This document shows, piece after piece, positions 32,723 through 43,785 of a stretch of 64,000 nt of DNA. Below the pieces are notes generated by a model. The model was given only the letters and a program-made list of their open reading frames with translations. It searched no databases and had not been told where the DNA came from. The position numbers and the translations under genes were made by a program. Location: positions 1 through 64,000 of the forward strand of contig CALSCO010001118.1 in assembly GCA_943704415.1 (NCBI GenBank), in the 5' to 3' direction. How positions within the stretch are numbered: position 1 is the stretch's first letter; each line of letters begins with the position of its first letter. The stretch is from Parvularia atlantis (lineage: Eukaryota; Opisthokonta; Rotosphaerida).

Positions 32723-35700
32723 TCAGACCTCTATTGTCGCCCCAGCCAGCGTGCTCTCTACCAGGCCGCGCGCTTGTTTTGGTACTGCAAAAAGAGCTGG
32801 CGCTTGACGGTCGTCGTCGAGCGCGTGCTCCGGCGCACGTCCTCGGCGCGCAGCGACGCCGCGGCGTCCTGCTATGCGCACACCGGTGAGCGCAAGTGCA
32901 GCAGCGTCGCAGACGGCACGGACCTTCAGCCGCCGCGCCATAAAGTGCTTGATGCGCTCGCCGTACTCCTTAAGCGCGTGGTGCAGGCCGAGCTCGCGCA
33001 CGCCGCGCGTGTCCAGCGCCGTGGCCAGCGCGTCCACCTGCGTCGCGCGCGGCTGAGCACGCCTGGGTCGCGCGAGACGGCCGCGGCGCGCCTCGTCGGG
33101 CGCGCTCAGGTGGCCCCACGTCCCGTCGGCCAGGCGCACAAACAGCTTGCCCGTGCCCGGCACGTGCAGCCCGCTGCCGACGCCGTCGAGAAAGAAGTAC
33201 TGGTTGCGGTAGCGGTCCTCACCGAGCGGCGCCACGCGCTGCACGTGCAAGCCAAAGATCTCCTCCGACAGCTGGTCGATCTGCGCCGCAGGCGTAAGTG
33301 GGCAGCGCTACACGCGTGCAGAGCACACGCACCCGCTTCTGCAGCCGCGCCTGCTCGTGGTCAAACTGCTTGCGCTCCTGCCGCAGCCCGTCAACCGGCG
33401 TGCAGGGGCGCACGCGCGCGCGTGCCTCCAAGTGCTGCTTGTGCTCGCGCGTGTGCTTGCGCGCCTCCTCGCGGGCGCGCGCGAGCGTCTGGCGCCGCGC
33501 GTCGTCCTCGGCTTTGCGCATCGCCTTCTGCAACCTGCACAAGTGCCGCGCGGCGTCAGGCCGCCGGGGTCACGCGCGAAACACGACGCACTGCAGCTTG
33601 GCACTGCGCGCACTCTTCGTGTCTGGCAGTTGTTCCGTGTCGGGCGTGTGGATCAGGTCGACGCTGAGCATGCGCGCGTGAGACTGACTGCGCGCTGCAC
33701 CGCCAGCACACGCACGGGCTGGCCGCGTCGCCGTCGCCATTGACATCGGTCGACCCGTTGGCTGCGCACTCGCCGCGCTGCTGCTTCTCCTCCTCGGCGC
33801 GCTGCCGCTGTCGCCAGCCGTCACCATCGCGTCGCGCGCGGCCGCGCGTGTCACTGCACCTGCGCACGCCGCCGCTCGGCCTCCAGCTCGCGGCGCTCGC
33901 GGCGCTTCTCGTGCAGCGCCTCGTCGCATCGCTCGAGGAAGGCACTGGGCACGAGAGCGCACTGTCAACACCACCACAGCGCCAAAGCCGGCCGGCAGCG
34001 CGGGGCGCACCGCATCGGCTCGGCCTCGAGCGCCATGTCTGCAAGGCAGCGCAGCGCGTGCAGCCGCGTCGCGAGCGGGATGGCGTGGTACGGGTGCACA
34101 AACAGCGTCGCGTGGCTCGGGAAGGCTATCCTGAATGCCTGCGTTCGCTTGTCAGCCGCGCATCGTCGCGACCTGCCCGCTGATGCACCTCGTTGACGCC
34201 ATACTGCAGCACGTCGAGCCACGTGCCCGGCAGGACGTCGCCGGTCCAGGCGGACGCGTCCACGCGGCGCTTGGGCTCATGCACCGACGTCTCGCTATCG
34301 AGCGGTGCGGTGGGCGCGGTGACGAGCAGCTGCATGCAGAGTGAGCGCAAATGATGCGGGCGATGCACGGCAGGCCACGCGCACCGCCACACGCAACAGC
34401 GCCACGTGCGCCTCGGCCAAGATCGGGCAGACCTCGTCGCCGTCATACAGCAGCGAGCTCTCAAAGTCATCTAGCGTGAAGGGCGACAGCCCGAGCGGCT
34501 CGCTGTGCGGGACGACGTAAGCGCGCACGCCTCAGGCCCCGCCATGCCCCGCACCCAAACGCCTGCAGGAAGGCCCACATGCCGAGCGCTGTCTGCACGC
34601 AGTCCTGCGGCAGCGCAAAGTCGCGTGCGGGCGTCGGAAACGGATGCTGCGCGCGGGCACCACGCTGAGCGACGGTGGACGGGGCGTGTGCACGCACCGC
34701 GGGCGACCGAGCCTCCGGCAGGTCCATGTCCTCCATCGGGTAGTGCGGGCCGCTGTCGACCGGTGCGCCGGCGTCGGCCGGCAGGTCCTCCTCGCCCGCC
34801 TCGCGCCGCCGCTTGCGCTCCTCCTTGACGTCCGCCTCGTGCTGCCGCTGCTGGTGCTTCTCGTACGCCTCGCACAGGTACGGCGGCAGTTGCTTCGGCA
34901 GGTTGTACTTGGTCGCCAAGGGCTCCTGTGCGCACACGGCCCTGTAAGCAGCAGCGGCGGCGCGCGGGAAGCTCCAGCAAGTGTGCACCTTGACGATCCA
35001 CGGGCTGCCAATGTACGGTGGCCGTGTCGCGTTCTCGCGCAGGAAGTGTTTGAGCGTGTCCTTGGCCAGGGCGCCGCGCGGGCGTGACAGCTGCGCGGCG
35101 CGCACGGTGCGCTCCGTGTCCGCGGGCAGGCGGTTGTCGGCGCGGTGCATCTCGCGCTTGCGCACGCGGACGCGCAGCAGGCGTATCTGCGCGCGACGTG
35201 AGGCAATCGGCCCGCTGGCACTGGTGCTGGCGCACGCACGTTGTAGTACTTGCGCTCGCCAGGGTGGAGCAGGTCGCTCGAGCCCTGGCGCGACGCGGCG
35301 GGCGCATCCACGTCGATCGTGCCGGTGGCCGCGTCGGCGCCGTCGGCGTCGGGGGCTTCCACAGGTGCGAGCCGCGGCGTGCCCGTGCTGCTGCTGCGCC
35401 GGCGCGGCGACGCTGCGTCTGCGATGCCGTCGGCCATGCCGAGCACCTCGGCGACGAAGCTGCGACGCGGCAGCGTGCGTGTGAGCGCTAACGTGAGCGG
35501 CCGCTCGAGCGCGCGTCACACGTGCGCCCGTCGATGAACGCGTCGACCGTCTCGCCCACAACGAACGTGTCCTGGAGCGCTTCAATGATGTGCTCGACGA
35601 GGACCCGCACGTCGAGCGTGCCTTGGGTGCGGGGCGCGGGCGTGAGCAACCACCGGCCCCCCGTCGGCGACGCGGCATGGCGACGCACTGTGGTGCAGCA

Positions 35701-36111
35701 TGCGCAGCGCGGGCTCGTGATAGCACTCGGGGAAGTGCTCGATGACCGCGCGCGACTTGCGCTCTGCCGCGCCGCCGCACGTGAGGCGCCGTGCTCGCAC
35801 AGTCGACGGCGCGCGCACCGCTCACGAGCGCCTCCTCCAGCGTGACGTTGATCTTGCCGGTCAGCGCGCAGGCGTACACGCGCCGGCGGTACTGGTCGAC
35901 GCGCTCGAGGTACGCGCTGGTGCGCCGCGTGAGCGCCGCTGGGGTGCGGGGCGCCGTGCAGCCGACGCGGCGCGCACCTGTAGTCGTCAAACAGCTCGCC
36001 CGTGTACCGCACCTGGAACACGCGCACGTCCTCGCCCTGCTCCGCCGCCACGAGCGTCTCGGGCGCGACACGGTCGTCAAACGCGACGGCGCGGCGCTTG
36101 AGCAGCGGCAT
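32723..36111 (-). CDS. WAC-DDT-WHIM chromatin-remodelling subunit, Acf1/Itc1 type
   Basis: Start at 36111 (MPLLKRRAVAFDDRVAPETL). The N-terminal WAC domain (VFQVRYTGELFDDYR, AYLERVDQYRRRVYACALTG) is the DNA-binding module of ISWI-partner proteins. Next come WVG-like NVGETVDAFIDGR sequence, an acidic/Ser-rich linker, IGSPWIVK and a basic helix (HEADVKEERKRRREAGEED). The DDT domain is seen as LPQDCVQTALGMWAFLQAFG and LGLSPFTLDDFESSLLY. Coiled helices follow (LQKAMRKAEDDARRQTLAR). The C-terminal WHIM-type motif is PLGEDRYRNQYFFLDG...LFVRLADGTWGHLSA plus RGVRELGLHHALKEYGERI. Such proteins pair with ISWI ATPases to space nucleosomes. No PHD finger or bromodomain follows, so it resembles fungal Itc1 more than animal Acf1. 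About ten introns; stop at 32723-32725. Confidence 0.85.
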
Positions 36112-36318
36112 TGGTGTGGCGGCTGTGCGGCGCGCCCGGCGTGGCGGCTGTGCGGCGGGGGCGGCAGCGCGGTCGCATCAGTCGATGGGGGGTGAAAGGC
36201 CGCAACGGCGGCGGGCAGAGAGAGCGGAAGAGGGAAGAAAGACTGCCGGGCCGCGTCACGGTCCGGCGGCCACGAGGCGACTGAGGCACGCGTCACGTTT
36301 CTCTCCTCTCCTTTGGGC

Positions 36319-37497
36319 ATGTCGCGCGCCGAGCTCAAGCGGCGCGTGCGGGCGCTGCGGCGCCTGCTCAACAAGGTGCTGCTGCCGCCGCTGCTGCTGG
36401 TGCTGGCGGCTGACGGCACGTGAGCGCAGCCCGACCTCGCCGCGACCGTCAAGACCGAGACGGAGCGCAAGATCCACGCGCTCGAGCTGCAGCTGCGCGA
36501 CGCCGAGCGCGCCGAGGCCGAGCGCGACCTGGCGCAGCGCTACCGCATGGTCCGCTTCTTCGGTGCGCGCCGCAACGGCCCGACCTGCGCAGGCACTGAG
36601 GCAAACCGGCAGAGCGCCGCAAGCTCATGCGCCAGGTGCAGCGCGCCGAGCGCCTCCTCGCCGCGGCCAAGGCGGGCGACGACAACGCGGCGGCCGTCGA
36701 CGAGCGGCGCGCGCAGCTGCACGAGCTGCAGGCGCAGCTGTACTACGTCGTGGTGCGGGGTGGGGCGGGGCACACGGATGCGCGTGCTGAAGGTGCGCGC
36801 GCGCAGAACTTCCCGCACGGGCGCAAGTACATCGCGCTCTTCCCGAACCGCGAGACGACGCGCACCGAGGTGGACGAGTTCCGCCGCGCCGTTGTGGGCG
36901 GCATCTGCAACCTGCTCGTCGAGGGCGCGCTCTCGCCGGGGACGACGGACGCACCGCTCGACCGCGACGCGCGCCTGGCCGGCCACTTTGCGACGCTCGA
37001 CCGGAACGCGCCGCCCGCCGACGCCCCGACGCCTGTCCGGCCGGCCAAGCCCGCTCCTGCTCCTGCTGCTCCCGCTTTGTTTGTCGAGGACCGCAAGCCG
37101 GCCAAGCAGAGCAAACCCGACCAGCCGAGCAAGCCGGACCAGCCCGCGAAGCCCGCAAAGCCGAGCAAGCGGAAAGAGGGGGCCAAGGCGGCCGAGCCGG
37201 CACCGGCCGAGGACGACTTTTTCGCAGCTCCCGCGGCCGTGGGCGAGCGGCCCGTGACGGCGCGCGCCGAGTACTTTGTCGACGACGGGCCGCACCGCGT
37301 CGAGGACTCGTCGCGGCGCGCGTGGCTGCGGCAGATCAGGTGCGCCGACGCTGTGCTCTCATTGCTGCGCGGGTGCTCACTCGCAGCTCGCGCGCCGCAC
37401 CAGGCAGCAGCGGCAGCAGCTGTCGAAGATCGGCTCAGCGAAGCGCAGGCAGCCCGCATCCGACGGCGCCCAGCACACCAAGCGGCAGCGCAGGTGA
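36319..37497 (+). CDS. EFG1: rRNA-processing protein EFG1 homologue
   Basis: Start at 36319: MSRAELKRRVRALRRLLNK, the EFG1 opening helix. After an intron come PDLAATVKTETERKIHALEL, LAQRYRMVRFFG, ERRKLMRQVQRAERLL, LHELQAQLYYVV and NFPHGRKYIALFPNRE. This matches the conserved EFG1 core (R-Y-x-M-V-R-F-F-E-R-x-K and K-Y-I-S-L-F-P). EFG1 is a nucleolar coiled-coil protein needed for 18S rRNA maturation. The C-terminal third is a linker rich in Lys, Pro and Ala (repeats of KPDQPSKPDQPAKPAKPSK) followed by an acidic patch and a basic tail (GSAKRRQP...KRQRR), longer than in yeast. Five introns. Stop at 37495-37497, 45 bp from the stop of the convergent dehydrogenase gene. Confidence 0.85.
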
Positions 37498-37542
37498 CAG
37501 ACACTGCTGCAATCGCGACAATAAAAGAGATGCGGCACGCGC

Positions 37543-38174
37543 TCACGCCTTGGGCTCGCGGTGCATCGCAAACGGGCCGAACGACTGCGCGACGGGCATG
37601 AGCTCGAGCAGGTTGATGTTGACCTGTGCGGGCGGGGCGACGTCAGCGCGCACGCCATGCACAGGCGTGGCCAGCGGGCACGCACGCGCGGCGGCAGCGT
37701 CGCGGTCCAGTAGATCCTGCGCGCGGACGCGTGAGTCGGCGATGCATGTAGGCGCGCGCGGCGGGACACGCACGTCTCGGCAATATCCTCGGGAGTGAGG
37801 TGTTCAATGTTGGCATACGGCTGTTTGGCTGCGCAGCGCCCCGCGCGTCGTTGGCGCGGCGGCCGCAGGACATGCGCCCGCGCACCCTTGTCCGCGTCGC
37901 CGTGGAAGCGCACGAGGCTGAACTCGGTGCCGCCGACGAGGCCTGGCGCGATGTTGGTCACGCTGGCAGCACGCGCCGTCAGCCGCCGCCGCGAGCGGGC
38001 GACCGCACGCACCGCACGCGCTTGCCCGTCAGGTCGGCGCGCAGGTTGAGGCTGAACTGCTCCACGAACGCCTTGGTCGCGCCGTAGACGTTGCCGCCCG
38101 GGTACGGGTATGCGCCCGCGGTGGAGCCGATGTTGATGACGTGGCCCTTGGGCGCCAGTGTCAGGCCCGCGCAT

Positions 38175-38208
<34 letters not shown>

Positions 38209-38807
38209 GCGTGTGCGCATGCATGTGCGCACCTTGTTGCGTTCGACCATGCCCGGCAGAACGGCGCGGGTGACGTAGACGAGGCCCTTGCAGTTGGTGT
38301 CTGCCGCGCCCGCGGTCGGTGCGCGCTGCGCCGACGCCAGCCGTGCGCGCACCAATCATCTTCTCCCAGTCGTCCAGGTCCGCCTTGAACGCCGGGTCGA
38401 GGCCGAGCGCGAGGCCGGCGTTGTTGACGAGGACGTCGATCGCCGCAAAGTCGGCCGGAAGCGAGCCGATCGCCTGCGTCTGCTCAGCGATCGTGCGTGT
38501 GCGGCACCAGCGGAACACGCACCGTCTCGACGGCCTTACGGTCGGCCACGTCAAAGACGAGGACGTGCACGGGCGCCTTGGCGCTGAGCTCCTGGCTGAG
38601 CGTCTCGAGCAGCTCGCGGCGGCGGCCGGCGAGGACAACCTCCGCGCCGCGCGAGCGCGTATTGGCGAGATCTACGCCGCCACGCCCGCGCCCGCGCACG
38701 ACACGCACCCGGTGGCCCTCGTTCGCGAAGCGGCGCGCCGCGGCCGCGCCCAGGCCGACCGTCGCGCCCGTCACGAGCACCGTGAGAAGGCCACGTGTCG
38801 CGGCCAT
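37543..38807 (-). CDS. Short-chain dehydrogenase, YdfG/YMR226c type
   Basis: Start at 38807 (MAATRGLLTVLVTGATVGLG) with the classical TGxxxGxG cofactor loop, then VVLAGRRRELLETL, in which the Arg after the second strand favours NADP. The exons give IDVLVNNAGLALG (NNAG), NIGSTAGAYPYPGGNVYGAT with the Ser, then YGATKAF (Y-x-x-x-K), NIAPGLVGGTEFSLVRFHGD, YANIEHLTPEDIAE and VNINLLELMPVAQSFG. These last blocks are specific for the YdfG/YMR226c group, NADP-dependent dehydrogenases of serine and other 3-hydroxy acids. All catalytic residues are present. About nine introns, one holding a CA microsatellite. Stop at 37543-37545. The start is 48 bp from the divergent DHX35 start. Confidence 0.88.
38171..38230. 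repeat. CA dinucleotide microsatellite with flanking CG/TG alternation
   Basis: A (CA)n run spans 38176-38206, flanked by GCGCGTGTGCGC and GCATGC, so about 60 bp alternate purine and pyrimidine almost perfectly. It lies inside an intron of the dehydrogenase gene. Such DNA is prone to length change and Z-form. Confidence 0.85.
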
Positions 38808-38855
38808 GCCGGAGACGCTCTGGCAGAAATTGGTGTCACTTATCTTGAGGGGGAA

Positions 38856-41800
38856 ATGGCCTTCTGGCGGCCCGGGACCATCGCGCCAGGTGCGTTGCGT
38901 GCGCGGCGTGGGGGGTGCGAGCGGGCACCGTCGGCTCAATCGCGCGTGCGCGCGTGGCGACACAAAGGGTCCGAGGTCGACCGCGCGAGCGAGGCCGAGG
39001 GCGGGGCGCCGATCACGTACAACCGCTTCCGCGATCTGACGCTCGCGCAGCAGCGCACACAGCTGCCCATCGCCAAGCACCGTGCGGCGCACAGCGAGAG
39101 CGCGTGCGTGCATGAGGATGACCGATGCGCCGCGCAGGCCTCGAGATCCTGTACCTGCTGGAGCACCACCAGGTCGTCGTGGTCGTGGGCCAGACCGGCA
39201 GCGGCAAGACGACGCGTGCGCGCCTGCGCGTGTGCGTGCACACATGCCGTGCAGACCGACCGCACGCGCACAGAGATCCCGCAGTATCTGCTCGAGGCCG
39301 GGTGGTGCGCGTCCGGGCGCATGGTCGGGTGCACGCAGGTGCGGGCGGCCGCGACTGCTCTTGCGGTGCGGTGCTGACGCGACGGACGACCCAGCCGAGG
39401 CGCGTGGCGGCGACGTCGGTCGCGCAGCGCGTGGCGAGCGAGATGGGTGTCAAGCTTGGGGAGGAGGTCGGGTTCGCGATCCGCTTCGACGACACGTGGA
39501 CGCCCGGGCGCACGCGCATCAAGTACATGACCGACGGCATGCTCCTGCGCGAGATGATGCTCGACCCGCTGCTGCTGCAGTACAGCGCGCTCATGTTGGA
39601 CGAGGCGCACGAGCGCTCGGTGTACACGGATGTGATCGTCGGGCTGCTGAAAAAGTGCGTCTGGCGTGTGGTGGGGCGTGCAGCGCGAACGAGCGTTGGG
39701 CGGCACACTGACGAGCGGCGCGCGCGCAGAGTGCTCAAGAAGCGGCCCGACCTGCGCCTCGTCGTCTCGTCCGCCACGCTCGACGCGGACGAGTTTGCGG
39801 CCTATTTCCGCGGCCACGACGGCGAGGACAAGGTCGCAATCCTGTCCATCGAGGGGCGCATGCACCCGGTCGACATCCACTACCTCGAGCAGCCCTGCGT
39901 GAGCTACATGGGCGCAGCGCTGGACACGATCCTCAACATCCACGCGAACGAGCCGCCGGGTGACGTACTCGTGTTCCTGACCGGGCAGGACGAGGTCGAG
40001 ACGCTGGTGCAGCAGCTTGGCGACGCCAACGCGACGTGCGTCTGCGAGCGCGTGTGCTCTCGCCTGTGCTAAGCGCAGATATGCGCACGCAGGCTGAAGA
40101 AGGGCGGCATGCTGCTGTACCCAGTGCCAATCTACGCCGGTCTGACGAACGACGAGCAGCAGAGCGTCCGTGTCGCGTGGGCGCGCACGTCGACGGTGCA
40201 GAGTTGAGCGCGCCTGTGCGTCCGCACAGGTCTTTGAGCCCGTGCCGCGCGGGTACCGCAAGGTCGTTGTGGCGACCAACATTGCCGAGTCGTCCGTTAC
40301 GATCGACGGCATCGTATACGTGATCGACTGCGGCTTCGTCAAGGTGCACGGCCTGTGCACGGTGTGCCGGGGGCTTCACATACCGCGCGCCGCGGCGGTA
40401 CAGATGCGTGTGTACAACTTCAAGACCAACATCGAGTCGCTCATCGTCTCGCCGACATCGCAGGGTTCGCTCAGGTGGTGCGGTCGTCGTGGCCGCCGTC
40501 TTTCACGTCTGCCGCAGCATCCGCGCAGCAGCGCGCCGGCCGCGCGGGGCGCGTGCGGCCCGGCAAGGCGTACCGGTTGTACCCTCAGGAGGAGTTTGAG
40601 CGCATGCGGCCGACGACTGTGCCCGAGATTCAGCGCAGCAACCTCGTGCCGATCGTGCTGCAGCTCAAGGCGCTCGGGATTTACAACATCGCTCGGTTTG
40701 ACTTTATGTCGCCGCCGCCATCCGAGCTCGTGATCCGCGCGCTCGAGGCACGCGCGCATGTCGGGGCGTGCAGCTGCGTGTTGCTGACGCGCTCGGTGCA
40801 GATCCTTTACGCCATCGGCGCGATTGACGAGCAGGTGCAGCTGACCGTGCCCCTCGGCATCAAGATGGCCGAGTTCCCGCTCGAACCGTTCATCGCCAAA
40901 GTGGTGCGCGCGCATGTCCCGCAACGTGGCGCGGCGCCCCTGAACCGCTCCCTGCGCGCGCAGCTGCTCAGCTCGGAGCAGTTTGGATGCGGCGAGGAAA
41001 TCGTGACGATTGCGGCGATGCTGACCGTGCAGAACGTGTTTGTGCTGCCGTCCAAGATGCGCCGCGAGGCCGAGGTGCAGCACAGCCGATTCTACGCCAA
41101 GGAGGGTGACCACATCAGCCTGTTCAACGGTGCGTGCCCGTGCATGCGTGTCATCGGCTGAAGCGCGTTCACGCGACAGTGTACCAGTCGTTCATGCACA
41201 ACCGCCAGTCGGCGCAATGGTGCCAGAGCCACTTCCTCAACCACCGCGCGCTCTCGCGCGCCGTCGTGGTGCGCCGGCAGCTGGTCAAGTACCTGCATCG
41301 GTGGGCGCTGCACCGCCAGCATGTCTGCCTGCCCACTGATCGCTCGCACAGGTTTGGTGTGACGCTGACGCCGTGCGATGACAACGACCAGACGATCCGG
41401 CGGTGCATCACGAGCGGCTTCTTCGCGCAAGCCGCGCACCTGCAGCCGGACGGGACCTACCGGAGCGTGCGTGACAATGTGGTGCGTGCACGGCATGCAA
41501 ACTTGGGTAGCGAGCGCGTGATGACCGCGAGCGCCGCACTGCAGACGCTGCACGTCCACCCCAACTCGGTCCTGTTCAAGATGCTGCCGCCCGAGTGGGT
41601 CGTCTACAGCGACGGTGCGCTGACGCGTGCGTGCGTGTGCGCGGCACGCTGACGGAGAGGCGCAGTCACCGAGACGACCAAGGCGTTCATGCGCGACATC
41701 TCCGTGATCGACCAGACGTGGCTGTCGGAGCTGGCGTGCGTGGCCGCCGGGCGCTACGGTGCACCGCTGCGAGGCGGCTCACACGCGCACGCGCACGTGC

Positions 41801-41866
41801 ACGGCGCACGGCAGGCCGCACTACTACGAGCACGTCGGCGCGCGACGGCCGCCCGTGGACAAGTGA
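38856..41866 (+). CDS. DHX35: DEAH-box RNA helicase DHX35
   Basis: Start at 38856 ([12 protein letters not shown]), matching the DHX35-specific F-W-x-P-G-T-x-x-P-G opening. Helicase motifs appear in order: [10 protein letters not shown] (Gln restored across the splice), Ia [68 protein letters not shown]. The winged-helix/ratchet and OB regions follow ([41 protein letters not shown], then [52 protein letters not shown]). Stop TGA at 41864-41866. About 14 introns. DHX35 is a nuclear helicase associated with the spliceosomal C complex and with innate RNA sensing in animals. The last exons, from 15 nt before an acceptor at 41179, are repeated 2,622 bp downstream. Confidence 0.93.
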
Positions 41867-42009
41867 GATTCAAGTTGTTCATTTCAATTCATGTAAGACC
41901 CAGCACACAGACGCGAGCCCATAGGACCGCTGAGGAACAGCTGGCAGCGGCAGTAAGGTCAGGAGAATATGAGCGACATTTCAGGGGCCGAGCTTGGGCG
42001 CGAAGCACG

Positions 42010-43324
42010 TCAAGCCGGCGAGCTGACGGTGATCGACGTGGCATTAGACAGCAGGTCGACCATCGTGCGCCACCAGGCATTCTCGAGCGAGGTGCCGTTG
42101 ATCGCCAGAAGCACGTCGCCCTGACGCACGTTCAGTCTGGGCACAGTCGCGCATCAATGAAACAGTTATAGTCTCAGGCGGCAGCGCACCTTTCGCCGAA
42201 CGAGCCGCGGTCGACCATGGTGACCTCGTAGCCGCGCAGTTTGCGGCTGTGGCGTAGATGGATGCCGAAGCCCGAGGCTGGGCGCTGCGAGACGGCGATC
42301 TCGCGGACCGAGCGTCCCGGGCCGGGGCCGTGATGCGAGAGGGCGCGCTGGTCCGGCTCGGGCTCTTGGCCCTCGAACACCGAGTTAGGGCGCGAAACCG
42401 ACAAGGTCACGCCGATCTCGGCACCGCCGCCAGCAGACTCGCTGCCCGGAATATTGAGATTGAACGTGGGCGGGGGCGGCATGGCTCCCGGCGTGGTCCT
42501 GTGGTAGTCGGCGATGCCGGCGTTGGGCGTCTTCTCAGGCACCGGCAGCTGCTGGTTGTACACGTAGGGCGCGGGCTGCGGCTGGTTGTAGTACGCGAAG
42601 CCACCCTGCATCGGCATGCCACCCGGGCCCTGCATGACGGGCGGCATCGGCATGCCGCCCTGCACCGTGACGCCCTGGCCCATCTGGGCCGCCTGCGCCT
42701 GGTTGCCGCCACCGACCATGTAGAAGGCCTGCGGCTGAGCCGGCGACGTGCCCGTGCTCGTGCTCATGGCCTGCTGTTGCGTCACGGTCGCACGGACGAA
42801 GTGGAAGCCGATTATGAAGATGTGGACGGCTGCGCGAGCCAGCGTGAGAACTGCCGCATGCAAACACGACGCGCAGCGGCACCTGCGGCAAAGTAGAACG
42901 CAGCGCCGATGAAGCACAGGATGCCGGCGTTGACCAAGTTCGGCAGCAGGCGCAGGTCAAACGCGGCGATGTTGGCGAACATGACGATGCCAGCCACGAC
43001 CAGCAGCACGCCCATTATGATCTCTAAGTTGGCGCGGCGCGCGTACATGGCCGAGTAGTAGAAGCTGTAGCCGTAGGCACCCATGAGGCACGCGGAGACG
43101 AATGTGACGAACACCGAGACGAAGCAGATAGCGGGCACGTAGAGCGGGCCGTACAGGACGGTGATGCCAAAGCCCACGTCCTGGTTCACGGGCAGCGCGC
43201 TGAGGACGCCGGCCGGGACGGTGAACGCGAGCTGGGCGAGGCGCCAGAACCACAGCAGAAGCCACGAGCGCTGGTTGTTCTCGGCCTGGGCCGACACGGC
43301 GGCGGTGGCGTTGCTCTGCATCAT
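42010..43324 (-). CDS. Four-TM (MARVEL-like) membrane protein with C-terminal PDZ domain, copy 1
   Basis: Start at 43324 (MMQSNATAAVSAQAENNQRS). Four hydrophobic stretches follow: WLLLWFWRLAQLAFTVPAGV, VPAICFVSVFVTFVSACLMG, LEIIMGVLLVVAGIVMFANI, and LVNAGILCFIGAAFYFA continued after an intron by VHIFIIGFHF. The layout resembles MARVEL/tetraspan vesicle proteins. A cytoplasmic linker rich in Gln, Gly, Met and Pro (GGMPMPPVMQGPGGMPMQGG) leads to a PDZ domain: REIAVSQRPASGFGIHL with a GFGI carboxylate loop, VTMVDRGSFGE, then after an intron RLNVRQGDVLLAINGTSLEN and VDLLSNATSITV. Stop at 42010-42012. Two introns. PDZ domains dock C-terminal peptides, so a scaffold or sorting role in vesicles or plasma membrane is likely. 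The stop is 143 bp from the DHX35 stop. The translated product is the same in copy 2. Confidence 0.8.
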
Positions 43325-43708
43325 CGTCTGCTGCGTGGTGCGCCAAGGGTCAAGAAAAAGCCGACGTGTGACAAGATGTTTCGCGTTCTCGCGGCGTCAC
43401 GGTCGCCGCGCGCGCAGACAGCGGCGCGGCGCGGCCCCCACCCCCGACACCCTGGTTTGTGCCGCGAGCGCGCAGAGCCGACACAACCAGCTGCACCGCG
43501 CTGGGCGGCGCAGAAACGAGCAAGGCACTCGGAGGAGGAGAAAAAGATAAACATGCCGCGGCCACGATGGCATGAGCGTGGGTGGCAAACAGTGATGACG
43601 TGTGACGCAATCGGGCGACCTGCCACGTCGTCAACTTGCGCAGGCTTTGCCCGCTTGCGCCACTTCTTGCCGCCACACTCCGTCACCCACCGCAGCAGGA
43701 GCAGCAGC
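43325..43708. other. Divergent promoter region, copy 1
   Basis: This 384-bp stretch separates the MARVEL-like/PDZ start (minus) from the Ras-like start fragment (plus). It contains CCCCCACCCCC-type C-runs near 43436-43450 and a purine-rich AGGAGGAGAAAAAGATAAAC block near 43531-43552. Frames crossing it show no domain. It is repeated in unit 2 at 45947-46330. Confidence 0.45.
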
Positions 43709-43785
43709 ATGTTATCGCGCCGCCGCGCCGCCGCGCCCACCGAGGCCGTCGCCAACCCTGTGCCGTACGACGAGACGTTCAGCGC
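43709..43785 (+). pseudogene. 5' fragment of the Ras-like gene at the duplication joint
   Basis: The first 73 nt of the Ras-like coding region (MLSRRRAAAPTEAVANPVPY...) are present, then the sequence switches after GACGTTCA to a 4-nt filler GCGC and DHX35 sequence. The frame runs on as a chimeric open frame of 91 codons that reads DHX35 DNA in the wrong frame, so no GTPase domain is made here. Confidence 0.85.

Larger units (their letters stand above)
41164..43781. repeat. Tandem duplication, unit 1 (2,618 bp)
   Basis: This segment recurs at 43786-46403 with a constant offset of 2,622 bp. It contains the last 15 nt of a DHX35 intron, the DHX35 3' exons, the whole MARVEL-like/PDZ gene (minus) and the first 73 nt of the Ras-like coding region. 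Comparing by eye I find two differences: C/T at 41314 versus 43936, and C/T at 41702 versus 44324. Confidence 0.95.

Noticed and set aside
36319-37497. Fungal morphogenesis regulator also named Efg1
   Set aside because: The protein has the rRNA-processing EFG1 core (RYRMVRFF, KYIALFP), not an APSES DNA-binding domain.
38171-38230. CRISPR-like or satellite array
   Set aside because: It is a plain CA microsatellite without spacers, within an intron.
42010-43324. Secretory carrier membrane protein (SCAMP) identity
   Set aside because: The four-helix part first suggested SCAMP, but no NPF repeats or SCAMP core motif are present, and the C-terminal PDZ domain does not fit.
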